A stretch of DNA of 64,000 nt from Acidimicrobiaceae bacterium. Its GTDB lineage: Bacteria; Actinomycetota; Acidimicrobiia; Acidimicrobiales; RAAP-2. Below are positions 34,647-43,790 of the stretch, piece by piece. The position numbers and the translations under genes were made by a program. The notes under the pieces were generated by a model. That model saw only the letters and a list, made by a program, of their open reading frames with translations, was not told the DNA's origin and ran no database searches. The stretch lies in contig DAHVAJ010000068.1 in assembly GCA_027314705.1 (NCBI GenBank), positions 1 through 64,000 on the forward strand, read 5' to 3'. How positions within the stretch are numbered: the stretch's first letter is position 1; the number at the start of each line of letters is the position of its first letter.

Positions 34647-36209
34647 TCAGAGGAGCGGAGGGACGATGGCCTCGACCACGCTCGGGCCCGGGGTGGCCAG
34701 GGCCCGGCCCAGCTCCTCGTGGAACCGCTCGGCCGTCTCGGCCCGGGCCGCGTGCAGGCCGAGCCCGGTGGCCAGGTGGACGAAATCGAGATCGGGATCG
34801 TGGAGGTCCAGCATGGCCCGGGCCCGCGGCCCCGCCGGCTCGGCACCGACCCGGTCGAGCTCCATGTTGAGCACGGCGTAGGAGTGGTTGTTGAGGAGGA
34901 CGGTGGTGACGTCGAGGCCCTCGCGTGCCATCGTCCACCAGGACTGGATGGTGTACATGGCACTGCCGTCCGACTCGAGGACCACCACGCGCCGGTCGGG
35001 GGCGGCCACGGCGGCCCCGACGGCCACCGGGAGACCTTGGCCGATGGCCCCCCCGGTGAGGGTGAGCCAGTCGTGGGGCGGGCTCCCGGCCGTGGCCCCC
35101 GGGGCGAACAGGCCCGAGGTGTTCCCCTCGTCGGAGACGATGGCCCCCTCGGGCAGGAGCGCACCGAGGCTCTGGCAGACGGCCTGGGCGGTCAGGGGGC
35201 CGCTGGGCGCTCCCGGGACGGCCGCCTCCTGGCGTGGTGCGCCGCCGGCCGCCGTACCGGCCAGCTCGGCCAGCGCATCCACGGCACCGACCAGGTCGTC
35301 GGCCGGCCCGACCAGAGGGTGCACCGTGCAGCCGGCGGGCACGAGGTCGCTGGGCTTGCCCGGATAGGCGAAGAAGGAGGCTGGCGACTTGGCGTCGAGC
35401 AGGACCAGGTGGCGCACCCCCTCGAGCTGGGCGGCGGCGAACTCGGCCAGGTAGGCCAGGCGCTCGAGTGGCGGTCGTCCAGCGCCTCGCCCGATCCGGG
35501 GTGGGAACGTCTCGGCCAGGAGCCGGGCCCCGGCGGCGTGGGCCAGGTCGGCCACGGCGTCGAGCAGGGGACCGGCACAGGCCCGCCCACCGAGGAGGAG
35601 GGCCGTCGGCTCCCCCGAGCGCAGCGCGGCGGCGGCCGCTTCGAGGACGGCCACGTCGGGAGCGGCACCGGCAGCCGGCCCGAGGCCGGGGCGGGAGGCC
35701 ACCGCGCCGCCTTCGGACCACGAGACGTCGGCCGGGAGGATGAGGGTGGCCACCGAGCCCGGAGGGCCGTAGGCCGCGGCGAGGGCGTCGAGGGCGTCGG
35801 CCCCGAGGCGAGGCGTGGACGCCGAGGTGCGGACGAAGGTCGAGACGTTGCGGGCCACCGTCTCGATGTCCGACTGGAGCTGGGCGTCGTAGGGGCGGTG
35901 GGAGACGGCGTGGTCGCCGACCACGGCCAGCACCGGACTGTGGGCCCGCCGGGCGTTGTGGAGATTGGCCAGGCCGTTCCCGAGTCCCGGGCCGAGGTGG
36001 AGCAGGGTGGCGGCGGCCCGGTCGCTCATCCGGGCGTAGCCGTCGGCCGCCCCGGTGGCCACGCCCTCGAAGAGGGCGAGCACCCCGCGCATCTCCGGCA
36101 CGTCGTCCAGGGCGGCCACGAAGTGCATCTCCGAGGTCCCGGGGTTCATGAAGCAGACGTCGACCCCGTGGTCGACCAGCGTCCGGACGAGGGACCGGGC
36201 GCCGTTCAC
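34647..36209 (-). CDS. TPP-dependent enzyme, acetolactate synthase large subunit-like
   Basis: 520 residues from a GTG that overlaps the preceding stop (GTGA). The thiamine-diphosphate enzyme layout is clear: LVDHGVDVCFMNPGTSEMHF, the activating glutamate in LFEGVATGAADGYARM, HLGPGLGNGLANLHNARRA, a central domain, and the C-terminal cofactor segment ESDGSAMYTIQ with VLLNNHSYAVLNMEL. The usual GDG of the TPP motif reads SDG. No IlvN-type small subunit is near, so ordinary branched-chain synthesis is unlikely. Coupled to a GlcD-type oxidase, it may decarboxylate or ligate the 2-oxo acid made by that enzyme (for example as glyoxylate carboligase), which is an inference. Confidence 0.82.
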   Translation of the reverse strand: MNGARSLVRTLVDHGVDVCFMNPGTSEMHFVAALDDVPEMRGVLALFEGVATGAADGYARMSDRAAATLLHLGPGLGNGLANLHNARRAHSPVLAVVGDHAVSHRPYDAQLQSDIETVARNVSTFVRTSASTPRLGADALDALAAAYGPPGSVATLILPADVSWSEGGAVASRPGLGPAAGAAPDVAVLEAAAAALRSGEPTALLLGGRACAGPLLDAVADLAHAAGARLLAETFPPRIGRGAGRPPLERLAYLAEFAAAQLEGVRHLVLLDAKSPASFFAYPGKPSDLVPAGCTVHPLVGPADDLVGAVDALAELAGTAAGGAPRQEAAVPGAPSGPLTAQAVCQSLGALLPEGAIVSDEGNTSGLFAPGATAGSPPHDWLTLTGGAIGQGLPVAVGAAVAAPDRRVVVLESDGSAMYTIQSWWTMAREGLDVTTVLLNNHSYAVLNMELDRVGAEPAGPRARAMLDLHDPDLDFVHLATGLGLHAARAETAERFHEELGRALATPGPSVVEAIVPPLL

Positions 36210-37627
36210 CGGTGCGCCCCCTGCCGACCGTCCGGGGCGGGGGCCGGTGCCGTGTCGCCTGGGGCGAAGATGGTCCCCGGGTTGAGGATGCCCCGGGGGT
36301 CGAAGGCGGTCTTGATGCGGCGCATGAGGTCGAGCTTGACCGGGTCCTCGAGTCCGGCCAGCTCGGCGAGCTTGCGGGTGCCGATCCCGTGCTCGCCGGA
36401 GACGGCCCCGCCGAGGGCGGCCGCCGCGGCCAGGATGTCGTGGATGAGGCGGCCCCGGACGTCGGGGTCGGGCTGGAAGATCGAGAGGTGGACGTTGCCG
36501 TCGCCCACGTGACCGCACCCGGTGACGAGGGCTCCGGCGGCGGCGGCCAGCCCGCCCACGGTGCCGAGGTAGGACGGGATGCTGGCCCGGGGCACCACGG
36601 CGTCGACGATGTCGTCGGCTCCTGCCGCCTTGGCCGCCCAGAAGGCCCGTTCGCGGGCCTCGATGAGCTGGGCGCCGGCCGCACCGGGCAGGACGTAGAG
36701 CTCGAGGGAACCGAGCTCGGTCAGCAGGCCGGCCACGGACGCGGTGTCCTCCTCGAGGCGGTCCTCGTGGTGGTCCTCGAGCACCACCACCAGATAGGCG
36801 AGGGTCTTCGCCCGGATGTCCTCGGGGATGCCGAGGTCGATCCCGGCCGCCGCCGTGATGCCGCCCATGGAGAGCAGGTCGATGTACTCGACGAGGAGCG
36901 GTCCGACCCCGCTCGCCACGAGGGGCGGCACAGCCGCGGCCACCTCGTCCAGCGTGGCGAAGGGGGCGAGGAGGGTGGCGGTGTGGGCCGGCCGGGGGTG
37001 GAGCCGGAGGATGGCCTGGGTGACCACGGCCAGCGTGCCCTCCGACCCCAGGATGAGCTGGGTGAGGTCGTAGCCGGAGGTGGCCTTCACGAACCGCCCC
37101 CCGGCGGTGATCACCTCTCCGGTGCCGAGGACGGCCTCGACCCCGAGGACGTGGTGGCGCGTGACGCCGTACTTGACGGCCCGCATGCCCCCGGCGTTGG
37201 TGGCCACGTTGCCGCCCAGGCTGGCCGACTGCTCGCCCGGGAAGACCGGGTACACCAGGCCGTGGGGGAGGAGCGCCTCGTCGAGCTCGGCCAAGGTGAC
37301 ACCGGGCTCGACCACCGCCACGTGGTTGGCCACGTCGATCTCGAGGATGGCCCGCATCCGCTCGAAGGAGAGCACGATGCCCCCGGGCACCGGGGTGGCG
37401 CCACCGGAGAGGCCGGTGCCCGAACCACGGGGGGTGAGGGGCACCCGCTCGGCCGCCGCCGCCCGCACCACGGCCGCCACCTCGTCGGTCGTGCCCGGCC
37501 GCACCACGGCGCGTGGGCGTACGGGCACCCCGGAGAGGGCCTCGTCGTGGGAGACGTCGTCGTTGACGGCGTCCCCGACGTCGACGTGGGCGGCGCCCAC
37601 GATCGCCACGAGGGCCTCCTCGATCAA
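36206..37627 (-). CDS. FAD-linked 2-hydroxyacid oxidase, GlcD-like
   Basis: 473 residues. The start is a TTG with AGGTGG 8 bases upstream; the next in-frame candidates are GTGs a few codons later. FAD-binding type 4 (VAO family) features: VRPGTTDEVAAVVRAA, TPRGSGTGLSGGATP, FPGEQSASLGGNVATNAGGMRAVKYG, SGYDLTQLILGSEGTLAVVT, and the C-terminal GCGHVGDGNVHLS and SGEHGIGTRK. It oxidises glycolate or D-lactate-type hydroxyacids to 2-oxo acids. The GlcE/GlcF partners are absent nearby. It shares a transcript with the TPP enzyme downstream. Confidence 0.88.
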   Translation of the reverse strand: MIEEALVAIVGAAHVDVGDAVNDDVSHDEALSGVPVRPRAVVRPGTTDEVAAVVRAAAAERVPLTPRGSGTGLSGGATPVPGGIVLSFERMRAILEIDVANHVAVVEPGVTLAELDEALLPHGLVYPVFPGEQSASLGGNVATNAGGMRAVKYGVTRHHVLGVEAVLGTGEVITAGGRFVKATSGYDLTQLILGSEGTLAVVTQAILRLHPRPAHTATLLAPFATLDEVAAAVPPLVASGVGPLLVEYIDLLSMGGITAAAGIDLGIPEDIRAKTLAYLVVVLEDHHEDRLEEDTASVAGLLTELGSLELYVLPGAAGAQLIEARERAFWAAKAAGADDIVDAVVPRASIPSYLGTVGGLAAAAGALVTGCGHVGDGNVHLSIFQPDPDVRGRLIHDILAAAAALGGAVSGEHGIGTRKLAELAGLEDPVKLDLMRRIKTAFDPRGILNPGTIFAPGDTAPAPAPDGRQGAHR

Positions 37628-37675
37628 CGTGTGCCACCTGCCTGGTGCACGGTCCGTCCTCCCATCGCGCCCGCC

Positions 37676-37681
37676 ACGCTA
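37676..37681 (-). promoter_or_regulatory. Candidate -10 of the glcD-TPP enzyme operon
   Basis: TAGCGT on the minus strand, giving a leader of about 42 bases to the TTG start. Confidence 0.35.
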
Positions 37682-37730
37682 CCCCTCCCCCGGCAGGCCG
37701 GCGCGACCGCACACCCCTCCGGTTGGCGGC

Positions 37731-37752
37731 CCCACGGACACGGCTCCGTGGG
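37731..37752 (-). terminator. Hairpin downstream of the RodZ-like gene
   Basis: 8-bp stem CCCACGGA and TCCGTGGG around CACGGC. A second stem GTGCCA and TGGCAC lies at 37774-37793. Both are in the 239-base spacer between the RodZ-like stop and the glcD promoter. Confidence 0.35.
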
Positions 37753-37866
37753 CGGATGTCCGGCGCCGTCCTGGTGCCAGCGCGCGGTGGCACCCCTCCG
37801 GTGAGCGACGCAGGCCCGGACCGACGCGGTCCCCTCGGCCGGTGCGCGTCCGGAGCTCGTCGCCGG

Positions 37867-38892
37867 TCAGGCCGCAGTGGCCGGGCGGAAGATGTAGGTG
37901 AAGGGCGCGGCGTGGGGCACGGTGAAGAAGGCCGACTTCCCACCGATCTGGACCCCGACGGCCACGGCCGAGGAGCCGACCTGCACGGTCATGGTGCCCG
38001 AGGCCGGCTCGTCGAGGACCTTCCCGGCGGGTTCCACGGCGCTGACCAGCGGGACGGACGACGACGAGCTCGTGATCTGGACCCAGCACGGTCCCGAGGT
38101 GGCCACGGTCACGGCGAAGTGGGACGTGATCACCGTATAGGTGGAGCTCAGGGCGTTCGAGGCCACGGGCTGGACCGGGGTGCGGCTCTGGGCCGGCTGC
38201 GCACCCGTGGCGACGGTCGCCGCCGGTGCGACCCCGCTGCCCGCCGGGCCGGGCGGCACCAGGCGAAGGATGTGGGCCTGGACGAGCAGCCGGGGCCGGG
38301 CCAGGTACACCACGGTGCCGGCGGCCACGGCGACCAGGAGGACGGCGGCCGTCCAGGTGGCGATCTTGAGGGTCACCGGGGCCCGTCGACGGCGCCGGGC
38401 CCGGGCGAGGGCCCGGCGGGTCTTGCGGAGTTCCTTGTGGGGGACGACCGGGAACGTGCCCGTCGGGGGCCCGGTCGAGGCCTCGAACCCCGAGGTGGCC
38501 GCGGCCGTGCGCCGGCCGACCCGGGGGACCGGTCCGGTCTGGGTGAACGCCCGGAGGTGGTCCGGGCCGGTCGCCACCGCGGCCACCACGCCGGTCACCG
38601 CAGGCGTGGACCGGGTCACGGACTCGTCGGGGCCAACGGGGTCGGGCCCCCAGGCCTCGACGTAGAGGGAGGTCAGCTCCTCGCCGTCGAGGTCGAGGAA
38701 GGCGGCGTAGCGTCGGAGGGTGGAGCGGGCGAGCGCCCGGTCGGGGAGGGCGTCGAGGTTCCCCTCCTCCAGCGCCTCGATGACCGTGATGGGCCGGTGG
38801 ATGCGATCGTGGACGGCCAGCAGGTCGAGGTCGCGCGCCCGGCGCGCCTCACGGAGGCGGGCACCGACCTCGAAGACACGCGAGGTCGCCAT
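37867..38892 (-). CDS. RodZ-like protein: HTH_25, membrane helix and DUF4115 domain
   Basis: 341 residues. The N-terminal HTH_25 domain spans about 8-72 (VGARLREARRARDLDLLAVHD, then EALEEGNLDALPDRALARSTLRRYAAFLDLDG). A long disordered linker with a basic cluster (RRALARARRRRRAP) leads to one membrane helix (IATWTAAVLLVAVAAGTVVYLA), and the C-terminus has the DUF4115 beta domain (CWVQITSSSSSVPLVS, AVGVQIGGKSAFF). RodZ links MreB to the cell-wall machinery; no mreB is in the window. The ATG at 38892 has AGGAG directly adjacent, closer than usual, so the start is less certain. Confidence 0.82.
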   Translation of the reverse strand: MATSRVFEVGARLREARRARDLDLLAVHDRIHRPITVIEALEEGNLDALPDRALARSTLRRYAAFLDLDGEELTSLYVEAWGPDPVGPDESVTRSTPAVTGVVAAVATGPDHLRAFTQTGPVPRVGRRTAAATSGFEASTGPPTGTFPVVPHKELRKTRRALARARRRRRAPVTLKIATWTAAVLLVAVAAGTVVYLARPRLLVQAHILRLVPPGPAGSGVAPAATVATGAQPAQSRTPVQPVASNALSSTYTVITSHFAVTVATSGPCWVQITSSSSSVPLVSAVEPAGKVLDEPASGTMTVQVGSSAVAVGVQIGGKSAFFTVPHAAPFTYIFRPATAA

Positions 38893-39115
38893 CTCCTGCC
38901 GGTCTTCGTTCCGGCGCGTGGTACCGCCTCGTGGCCGGATCACCTGGACTCTCCTGACGTCTGCCTTGCCGTAGCGTACCGCCCGAGGTGGTGCAACCGA
39001 CCCCGCCCGACCGGCGACGCGGAATGTTGTGTACGCAACTAGTGTTGGATGGAGCGGACACGTCCTCCCGGCACGGCCGGTGTCGGGCGAGGAGCGTGTC
39101 CCGAGGAGGCTCACC

Positions 39116-40078
39116 ATGCCGGCTGTGACCGTGGACGACGTCCTGCACCTTCCCCGGGTGGACCGGCCGGGGTCGGCCGCCGGGCCCCGTGCCGTCCTCT
39201 CGGTGACGACGGCCCCCGCCGGCCTCGAGGGCGAGGGCTTCCCGGTCCGCCGGGCCTTCGCCGGGGTCGAGCAGGCCCGCCTCGACCCGTTCATCCACAT
39301 GGACCAGATGGGGGAGGTCGAGTACGCCCCGGGCGAGCCCAAGGGCACGCCCTGGCACCCACACCGGGGATTCGAGACGGTCACCTACATGATCGACGGC
39401 ACCTTCCGCCACCGGGACTCGATCGACGGCGGCGGGCTCATCACCAACGGTGACACCCAGTGGATGACGGCGGGCGGCGGGATCCTCCACATCGAGGAAC
39501 CGCCCGAGGAGCTCGTGGCCTCCGGTGGTCTCTTCCACGGGGTCCAGCTGTGGGTCAACCTGCCCCGGGCCCTGAAGATGACCGCACCCCGCTACCAGGA
39601 CATCGGGGCCGGCCGGGTGGCCCTGCTGACCACGCCGGACGGCGGCGCACTGCTGCGGCTCATCGCCGGGGAGCTCGACGGCCACGCCGGGCCGGGGACC
39701 ACGCACTCGCCCATGGTCATGGTCCACGCCACGGTGGCGGCCGGTGCGTCGGTCACCCTGCCGTGGGAGCCGGCGTACAACGGCCTGGTCTACGTGCTCG
39801 CCGGGGACGGCACGGTCGGCGAGGAGCGCCGGCCGGTGACGACCGGGCAGCTGGCCGTGTACGGGCCGGGCGGATCGCTGACCGTCGCCGCCTCCGCCGC
39901 CCCGGCCTCCCGGACGCCCCAACTCGAGGTGCTCGTCCTCGGCGGCCGCCCCATCCGCGAGCCCGTCTTCGCCCACGGTCCCTTCGTCATGAACACCCGC
40001 GAGGAGGTGGTCCAGGCCTTCGAGGACTACCGGGCCGGTCGCCTCGGCCAGGTCCCCGCCGAGCACATCGCCCCCTGA
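39116..40078 (+). CDS. Pirin family protein
   Basis: 320 residues; ATG with GAGGAGG upstream. Two cupin halves: the N-terminal one holds the metal ligands in WHPHRGFETVTYM (two histidines) and GGGILHIEEPPEE (His and Glu). The C-terminal pirin domain follows (GRPIREPVFAHGPFVMNTREEVVQAFEDYRAG). Bacterial pirins have been linked to quercetin oxidation and to control of central metabolic enzymes; which applies here cannot be told. Upstream, GTTGTGTACGCAAC at about 39025 is a short inverted repeat near the likely promoter. Confidence 0.9.
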   Translation: MPAVTVDDVLHLPRVDRPGSAAGPRAVLSVTTAPAGLEGEGFPVRRAFAGVEQARLDPFIHMDQMGEVEYAPGEPKGTPWHPHRGFETVTYMIDGTFRHRDSIDGGGLITNGDTQWMTAGGGILHIEEPPEELVASGGLFHGVQLWVNLPRALKMTAPRYQDIGAGRVALLTTPDGGALLRLIAGELDGHAGPGTTHSPMVMVHATVAAGASVTLPWEPAYNGLVYVLAGDGTVGEERRPVTTGQLAVYGPGGSLTVAASAAPASRTPQLEVLVLGGRPIREPVFAHGPFVMNTREEVVQAFEDYRAGRLGQVPAEHIAP

Positions 40079-40114
40079 CCCTCCGGCGCCGGCCGTTTGG
40101 AGGAGGCCTGGGAC

Positions 40115-41833
40115 TCAGCTGCCGGGGCCGCCCTGCGCGTTGCAGGATCGGGGGTCCCACGGCTGGAGCGGGCTGACCGATGGGGAGGGAGGCGCGAAGG
40201 CGGCCGAGGAGGACGTCGACGGCGAGGTGGTGGACGTCGATGCCGGCGGCGCGGTGGCGGCCGTCCCCGCCGCCGGCGCCGGGGGCTGGTTGACGGCGAA
40301 CTGCGTGCCCGTGACCACGGTCACCTGGGCGCCGTCGACCGTCGGTCCGTGGGCCATGATCACCGACCCGGTCATGGCGTGGGCCACCGCCTCGGCGGCG
40401 GCCTCGTTCGTCTTGTGGGCGTAGTAGACGACCGTCTCGGCCTCGGCGCCCACCGGGGTGGCGTCCCCCACGCCGGCCATGGAGAACCCCAGGGCGCCCA
40501 GGGCCTGGCTGGTGGTGGTGGCCTGGTTGTAGGCACCGGTGCCGTTGAGGACGGAGACGGTGACCTGCGACGGCGCCGGCAGCTTCTTGCCGGTCATGGT
40601 GTCGATGGAGGAGTTCACGTGGAGGAACTGGTCGACCACGGCCAGGTCGTGGGCGGCCGACGGGAACTCGATGTCGCCGTAGTTTCCGCCCTGGTAGATG
40701 TACGGGCCGAACTGGCCGACCTCGACGGGCAGGGTGAACTGGGGCGCGGTGTTGGGGTTGACGGAGTGGAAGTTGAGCACGAGGTCGACCATGTCCGTCG
40801 TCGAGAACTGGCTGTCCACGCTCAGTTGCGGGGCCACGTTGCTCACCAGCCGTTCGTCGGTCAGGGGGTTGCCCAGGCCGTTCTTGGCCACGGCCGCGCC
40901 GAGGACCCGGAGGAACTCGTGGTCGCGCCGGATGCGGGCCAGGTCGCTCTGGAACTCCGACGGCCAGTAGGCGGGGTTGTTGGTCGTGACGCCGGGGCCC
41001 TTGTACTGGAGGTGGCGGGCCCGGACCACCTGGAGGGCCTGGAAGCCGTTCAGCTGGATGCATCCCGGGGTGAGCACCTTGAGCCCCGAATAGGCGTCGT
41101 AGACGGGTTCGGGGAAGTACATCTTCACACCGCCGAGGGCGTTCACGACACCGGCGAAGGTGTCGAAGTTGAGCACGACGTAGTGCTGGATGGGGATGCC
41201 GAAGTCCTCGTTGATGGCCGCGACCAGCTGACTCGGACCCTCGTAGAGGGCGGCGTCGATCTTGTTGGCCCCCCCGGCCCGCGCGTTGGGGATGAAGAGG
41301 TCGCGGGGGATGGAGAGGATGGAGAGGCTGTGCCGGGCCGGGTCGACGTGGAGGATCATGATCACGTCGCTGTTGATGCCGGTCACACCCTGGGAGCAGA
41401 GGCCGTAGGCGGCGTTCTGGACCTTGAGGGCGCACCGGTCGGTGGACCCGACGAGGAGGATGTTCTCCGATCCGGCGTCCGCCCCGGTGGTGGGCACGTC
41501 GATCAGACCGCGGACGTTGAGCCGGTGGATCTCGTGGTTGAGGTACCAGGCATAGCCGGCCGTGGCGCCCACCAGGAGGACGAGGACGCCGGCCACGGTG
41601 CCGAGCGCCCACCGGAGTCGCCGGTGGCGCCGGCGACGCCGGGGGCGCTCCCGGCGCCCGCCCTTGGTGCGGTCCAGCTGGGCGCCGAGGGCGCGGAGGC
41701 CGGACTCGTCGAAGGTCGAGGCGTGGACCGTCCGACGGGGTCGCGCCCCGGAACGGCGCAGCTCCGCACGGGTGCGGTGGGGCGGCTGGCGGTGCGGGTC
41801 AGGTCTTGAGCCCCCATCGGGCGGGAGAGACAT
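40115..41833 (-). CDS. LytR-CpsA-Psr family cell-wall ligase with LytR_C domain
   Basis: 572 residues. A basic N-terminus (RRERPRRRRRHRRLR) precedes a membrane helix at 75-97. The LCP domain follows, with NILLVGSTDR, SDVIMILHVDPARHSLSILSIPRDLFIP, NKIDAALYEG and the arginines in VVRARHLQYKG and DLARIRRDHEFL. Residues ~425-520 form a LytR_C domain (VTVSVLNGTGAYNQATTTSQAL), and a T/S/P-rich tail ends the protein. LCP enzymes attach undecaprenyl-linked glycopolymers to peptidoglycan outside the membrane. TACCGT lies 8 bases before the ATG. Confidence 0.91.
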   Translation of the reverse strand: MSLPPDGGSRPDPHRQPPHRTRAELRRSGARPRRTVHASTFDESGLRALGAQLDRTKGGRRERPRRRRRHRRLRWALGTVAGVLVLLVGATAGYAWYLNHEIHRLNVRGLIDVPTTGADAGSENILLVGSTDRCALKVQNAAYGLCSQGVTGINSDVIMILHVDPARHSLSILSIPRDLFIPNARAGGANKIDAALYEGPSQLVAAINEDFGIPIQHYVVLNFDTFAGVVNALGGVKMYFPEPVYDAYSGLKVLTPGCIQLNGFQALQVVRARHLQYKGPGVTTNNPAYWPSEFQSDLARIRRDHEFLRVLGAAVAKNGLGNPLTDERLVSNVAPQLSVDSQFSTTDMVDLVLNFHSVNPNTAPQFTLPVEVGQFGPYIYQGGNYGDIEFPSAAHDLAVVDQFLHVNSSIDTMTGKKLPAPSQVTVSVLNGTGAYNQATTTSQALGALGFSMAGVGDATPVGAEAETVVYYAHKTNEAAAEAVAHAMTGSVIMAHGPTVDGAQVTVVTGTQFAVNQPPAPAAGTAATAPPASTSTTSPSTSSSAAFAPPSPSVSPLQPWDPRSCNAQGGPGS

Positions 41834-41841
41834 GGCCCCCG

Positions 41842-41847
41842 ACGGTA
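41842..41847 (-). promoter_or_regulatory. Leaderless-type -10 before the LCP gene
   Basis: TACCGT on the minus strand, 8 bases before the ATG at 41833; no Shine-Dalgarno. Confidence 0.4.
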
Positions 41848-41918
41848 CCAACCCGGCCCGGTCAGTTGGTGGCAGGGCCGCCGTCCCCGGGCGCCGTGGG
41901 CCGATCTGAGCTGGGAAT

Positions 41919-43508
41919 TCAGTCGGCCGAACCCCGGGCGGCCGCCGCTGCTCGGGTCCCGGCCCGGGCCACGTCGACCCGGAAGTCCTCCGGTCGGAAC
42001 CGGAGCGTGTCCCACCAGTAGCGGACCGTCCAGGTGGGCCAGTTGTTGGTGATGCGTCCGGCCGCGTCCTTGTACCAGCTGGTGCAGGCGTCGGCCCACA
42101 CCGTCCGGGTGAGCAGGTGCTGGGTGTGCCGGTCGTCGCGCTCGAAGGCCTCGGTCCGGACGGCCACGGTCGGAGCGGCCTGCGGCCGGGAGCTGCGGGT
42201 CTGGACGGCGAGGGCCTGGAGGATGAGGTTGAGCTGGCGCTCGACCATGAAGAGGATCGAGTTGTGCCCGAGGTTGGTGTTGGGTCCGTAGAGGAGGTAG
42301 GCGTTGGGGAAGCCGGCCACCGCGGTGCCGAGATAGGCGTGGGCTCCCCCGACCCAGGCGTCGGCGAGGCGCCGGCCACCGACGCCGGTCACCTCCAGGT
42401 GGGCCAGGAAGTCGGTGGTCTCGAAGCCGGTGCCGAACACGAGGACGTCGGCCGGGTGCCGGGTGCCGTCGGCGGTCACCACGGCGTCGGGTTCGATCCT
42501 CTCGATCGGTCGGTCGACCACGGTGACCGAGGGCCGCAGGAGTGCCGGGTACCAGTCGTTCGAGATGAGGATGCGCTTGCAGCCGATGGGGTAGTCGGGC
42601 ACCACGGCCGCCTCGGGGAGGCGGTCGTTCACGACGTCCTGGCGGATGCCCTTGGCGAAGAGGTCCTTGAGCTTGCGGCCGAGGAGACCGTCCCGGCGGA
42701 ACCACAGCCACCTCGCCTCGAGGCCCCAGTAGATCCACCACCGGTAGGCCACCTCCAGCGGCCGGACGCGGCGCAGCAGGTTGTGGACGGCCGGAGCGTA
42801 GGCCCGGTCCCGCTTGGGGCCCACGTAGTTGGGGCTGCGCTGGAAGACGGTCACACCGGCCGCCTCCGCGGCCACCGGCGGCACGAACTGGATGGCGCTC
42901 GCCCCGCTCCCGACCACGGCCACCTGCCGTCCCTCGAGGGGCACGGAGTGGTCCCAGCGGGCGGAGTGCCACACCGGGCCGGCGAAGGACGCGGTCCCCG
43001 GGATGTCGGGCACGTGGGGGCGGTTGAGCTGCCCGCAGGCGATCACCAGCGTGTCGGCCTCGACCACGTCGACACCGTCCGGTCCGGTCACCTCGAGGCG
43101 CCAGCCGCGGCGCTCCTCGTCCCAGGAGGCCGAGCGCACCGTGGTGGAGAGGCACAGGTGGGGGCCGAGGTCGTAGCGCTCGACGAGGTCCTCGGCGTAG
43201 GAGAGGATCTCGGGCTGCTCGGCGAAGCGGCGGCTCCAGTCCGTCTTGGGGGCGAAGGAGAACGAGTACAGGTGGGAGGGCACGTCGCAGGCCGCCCCCG
43301 GGTAGGTGTTGTCCCGCCAGGTCCCACCCACACCGCCGGACTGCTCCAGGACGGTGAAGCTGCGGATGCCGCAACGCACCAGCTGGATGGCGGTGGCCAG
43401 GCCGGAGAGCCCGCCGCCGACGATGGCCACCGAGGGCACGGGCCTGCCCTCGGCCCGGGCGGCCCGCACCTCCCCCTCCAGCGCCTTGCGTCCGATGTCG
43501 AGTGGCAT
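41919..43508 (-). CDS. Flavin-dependent monooxygenase, Baeyer-Villiger type
   Basis: 529 residues; ATG preceded by GGGAGGGAG. Seen: FAD motif VAIVGGGLSGLATAIQL, GTWRDNTYPGAACDVPSHLYSFSF, the class B fingerprint FAGPVWHSARWD (matching FxGxxxHxxxW), the NADP motif VAVVGSGASAIQFVPP, and DVLVFGTGFETTDFLAH. It should insert oxygen next to a ketone or oxygenate a soft nucleophile using NADPH and O2. The substrate is unknown; actinobacterial relatives act on steroids or cyclic ketones. It is a stand-alone gene with 282 bases of featureless GC-rich DNA before it. Confidence 0.88.
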   Translation of the reverse strand: MPLDIGRKALEGEVRAARAEGRPVPSVAIVGGGLSGLATAIQLVRCGIRSFTVLEQSGGVGGTWRDNTYPGAACDVPSHLYSFSFAPKTDWSRRFAEQPEILSYAEDLVERYDLGPHLCLSTTVRSASWDEERRGWRLEVTGPDGVDVVEADTLVIACGQLNRPHVPDIPGTASFAGPVWHSARWDHSVPLEGRQVAVVGSGASAIQFVPPVAAEAAGVTVFQRSPNYVGPKRDRAYAPAVHNLLRRVRPLEVAYRWWIYWGLEARWLWFRRDGLLGRKLKDLFAKGIRQDVVNDRLPEAAVVPDYPIGCKRILISNDWYPALLRPSVTVVDRPIERIEPDAVVTADGTRHPADVLVFGTGFETTDFLAHLEVTGVGGRRLADAWVGGAHAYLGTAVAGFPNAYLLYGPNTNLGHNSILFMVERQLNLILQALAVQTRSSRPQAAPTVAVRTEAFERDDRHTQHLLTRTVWADACTSWYKDAAGRITNNWPTWTVRYWWDTLRFRPEDFRVDVARAGTRAAAAARGSAD

Positions 43509-43790
43509 GGCTCCCTCCCCCGGTCCCGGCCCCGGTGCACCGGCCCACGGGGGGTCCACCGTAGTGGCCCCCGAGGGCCTCCGGAAGGCCTCGCCGGCCG
43601 CCCGGGCCGCCCGGGCGGCCCGGCCGTGGATCGGGCACGGGGGCGTCGACGCCCTTCCCTTCGGCACCTCGGTGGGCGAGGTGGCCGTCGGGGCCGCGGT
43701 GCTGGCCCACCGCACCGACCGGTCGGAGCCCGTGGCCACCCTCCGGGCCCACCCGGGCGGCGCGCCAGGCCGCGCCGGGGGGCCGGACCC

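Noticed and set aside
43509-43790. Gene between the monooxygenase and the ABC ATPase
   Set aside because: Only GC-rich repeats (GCCCGGGC-type) and unconvincing frames are present.
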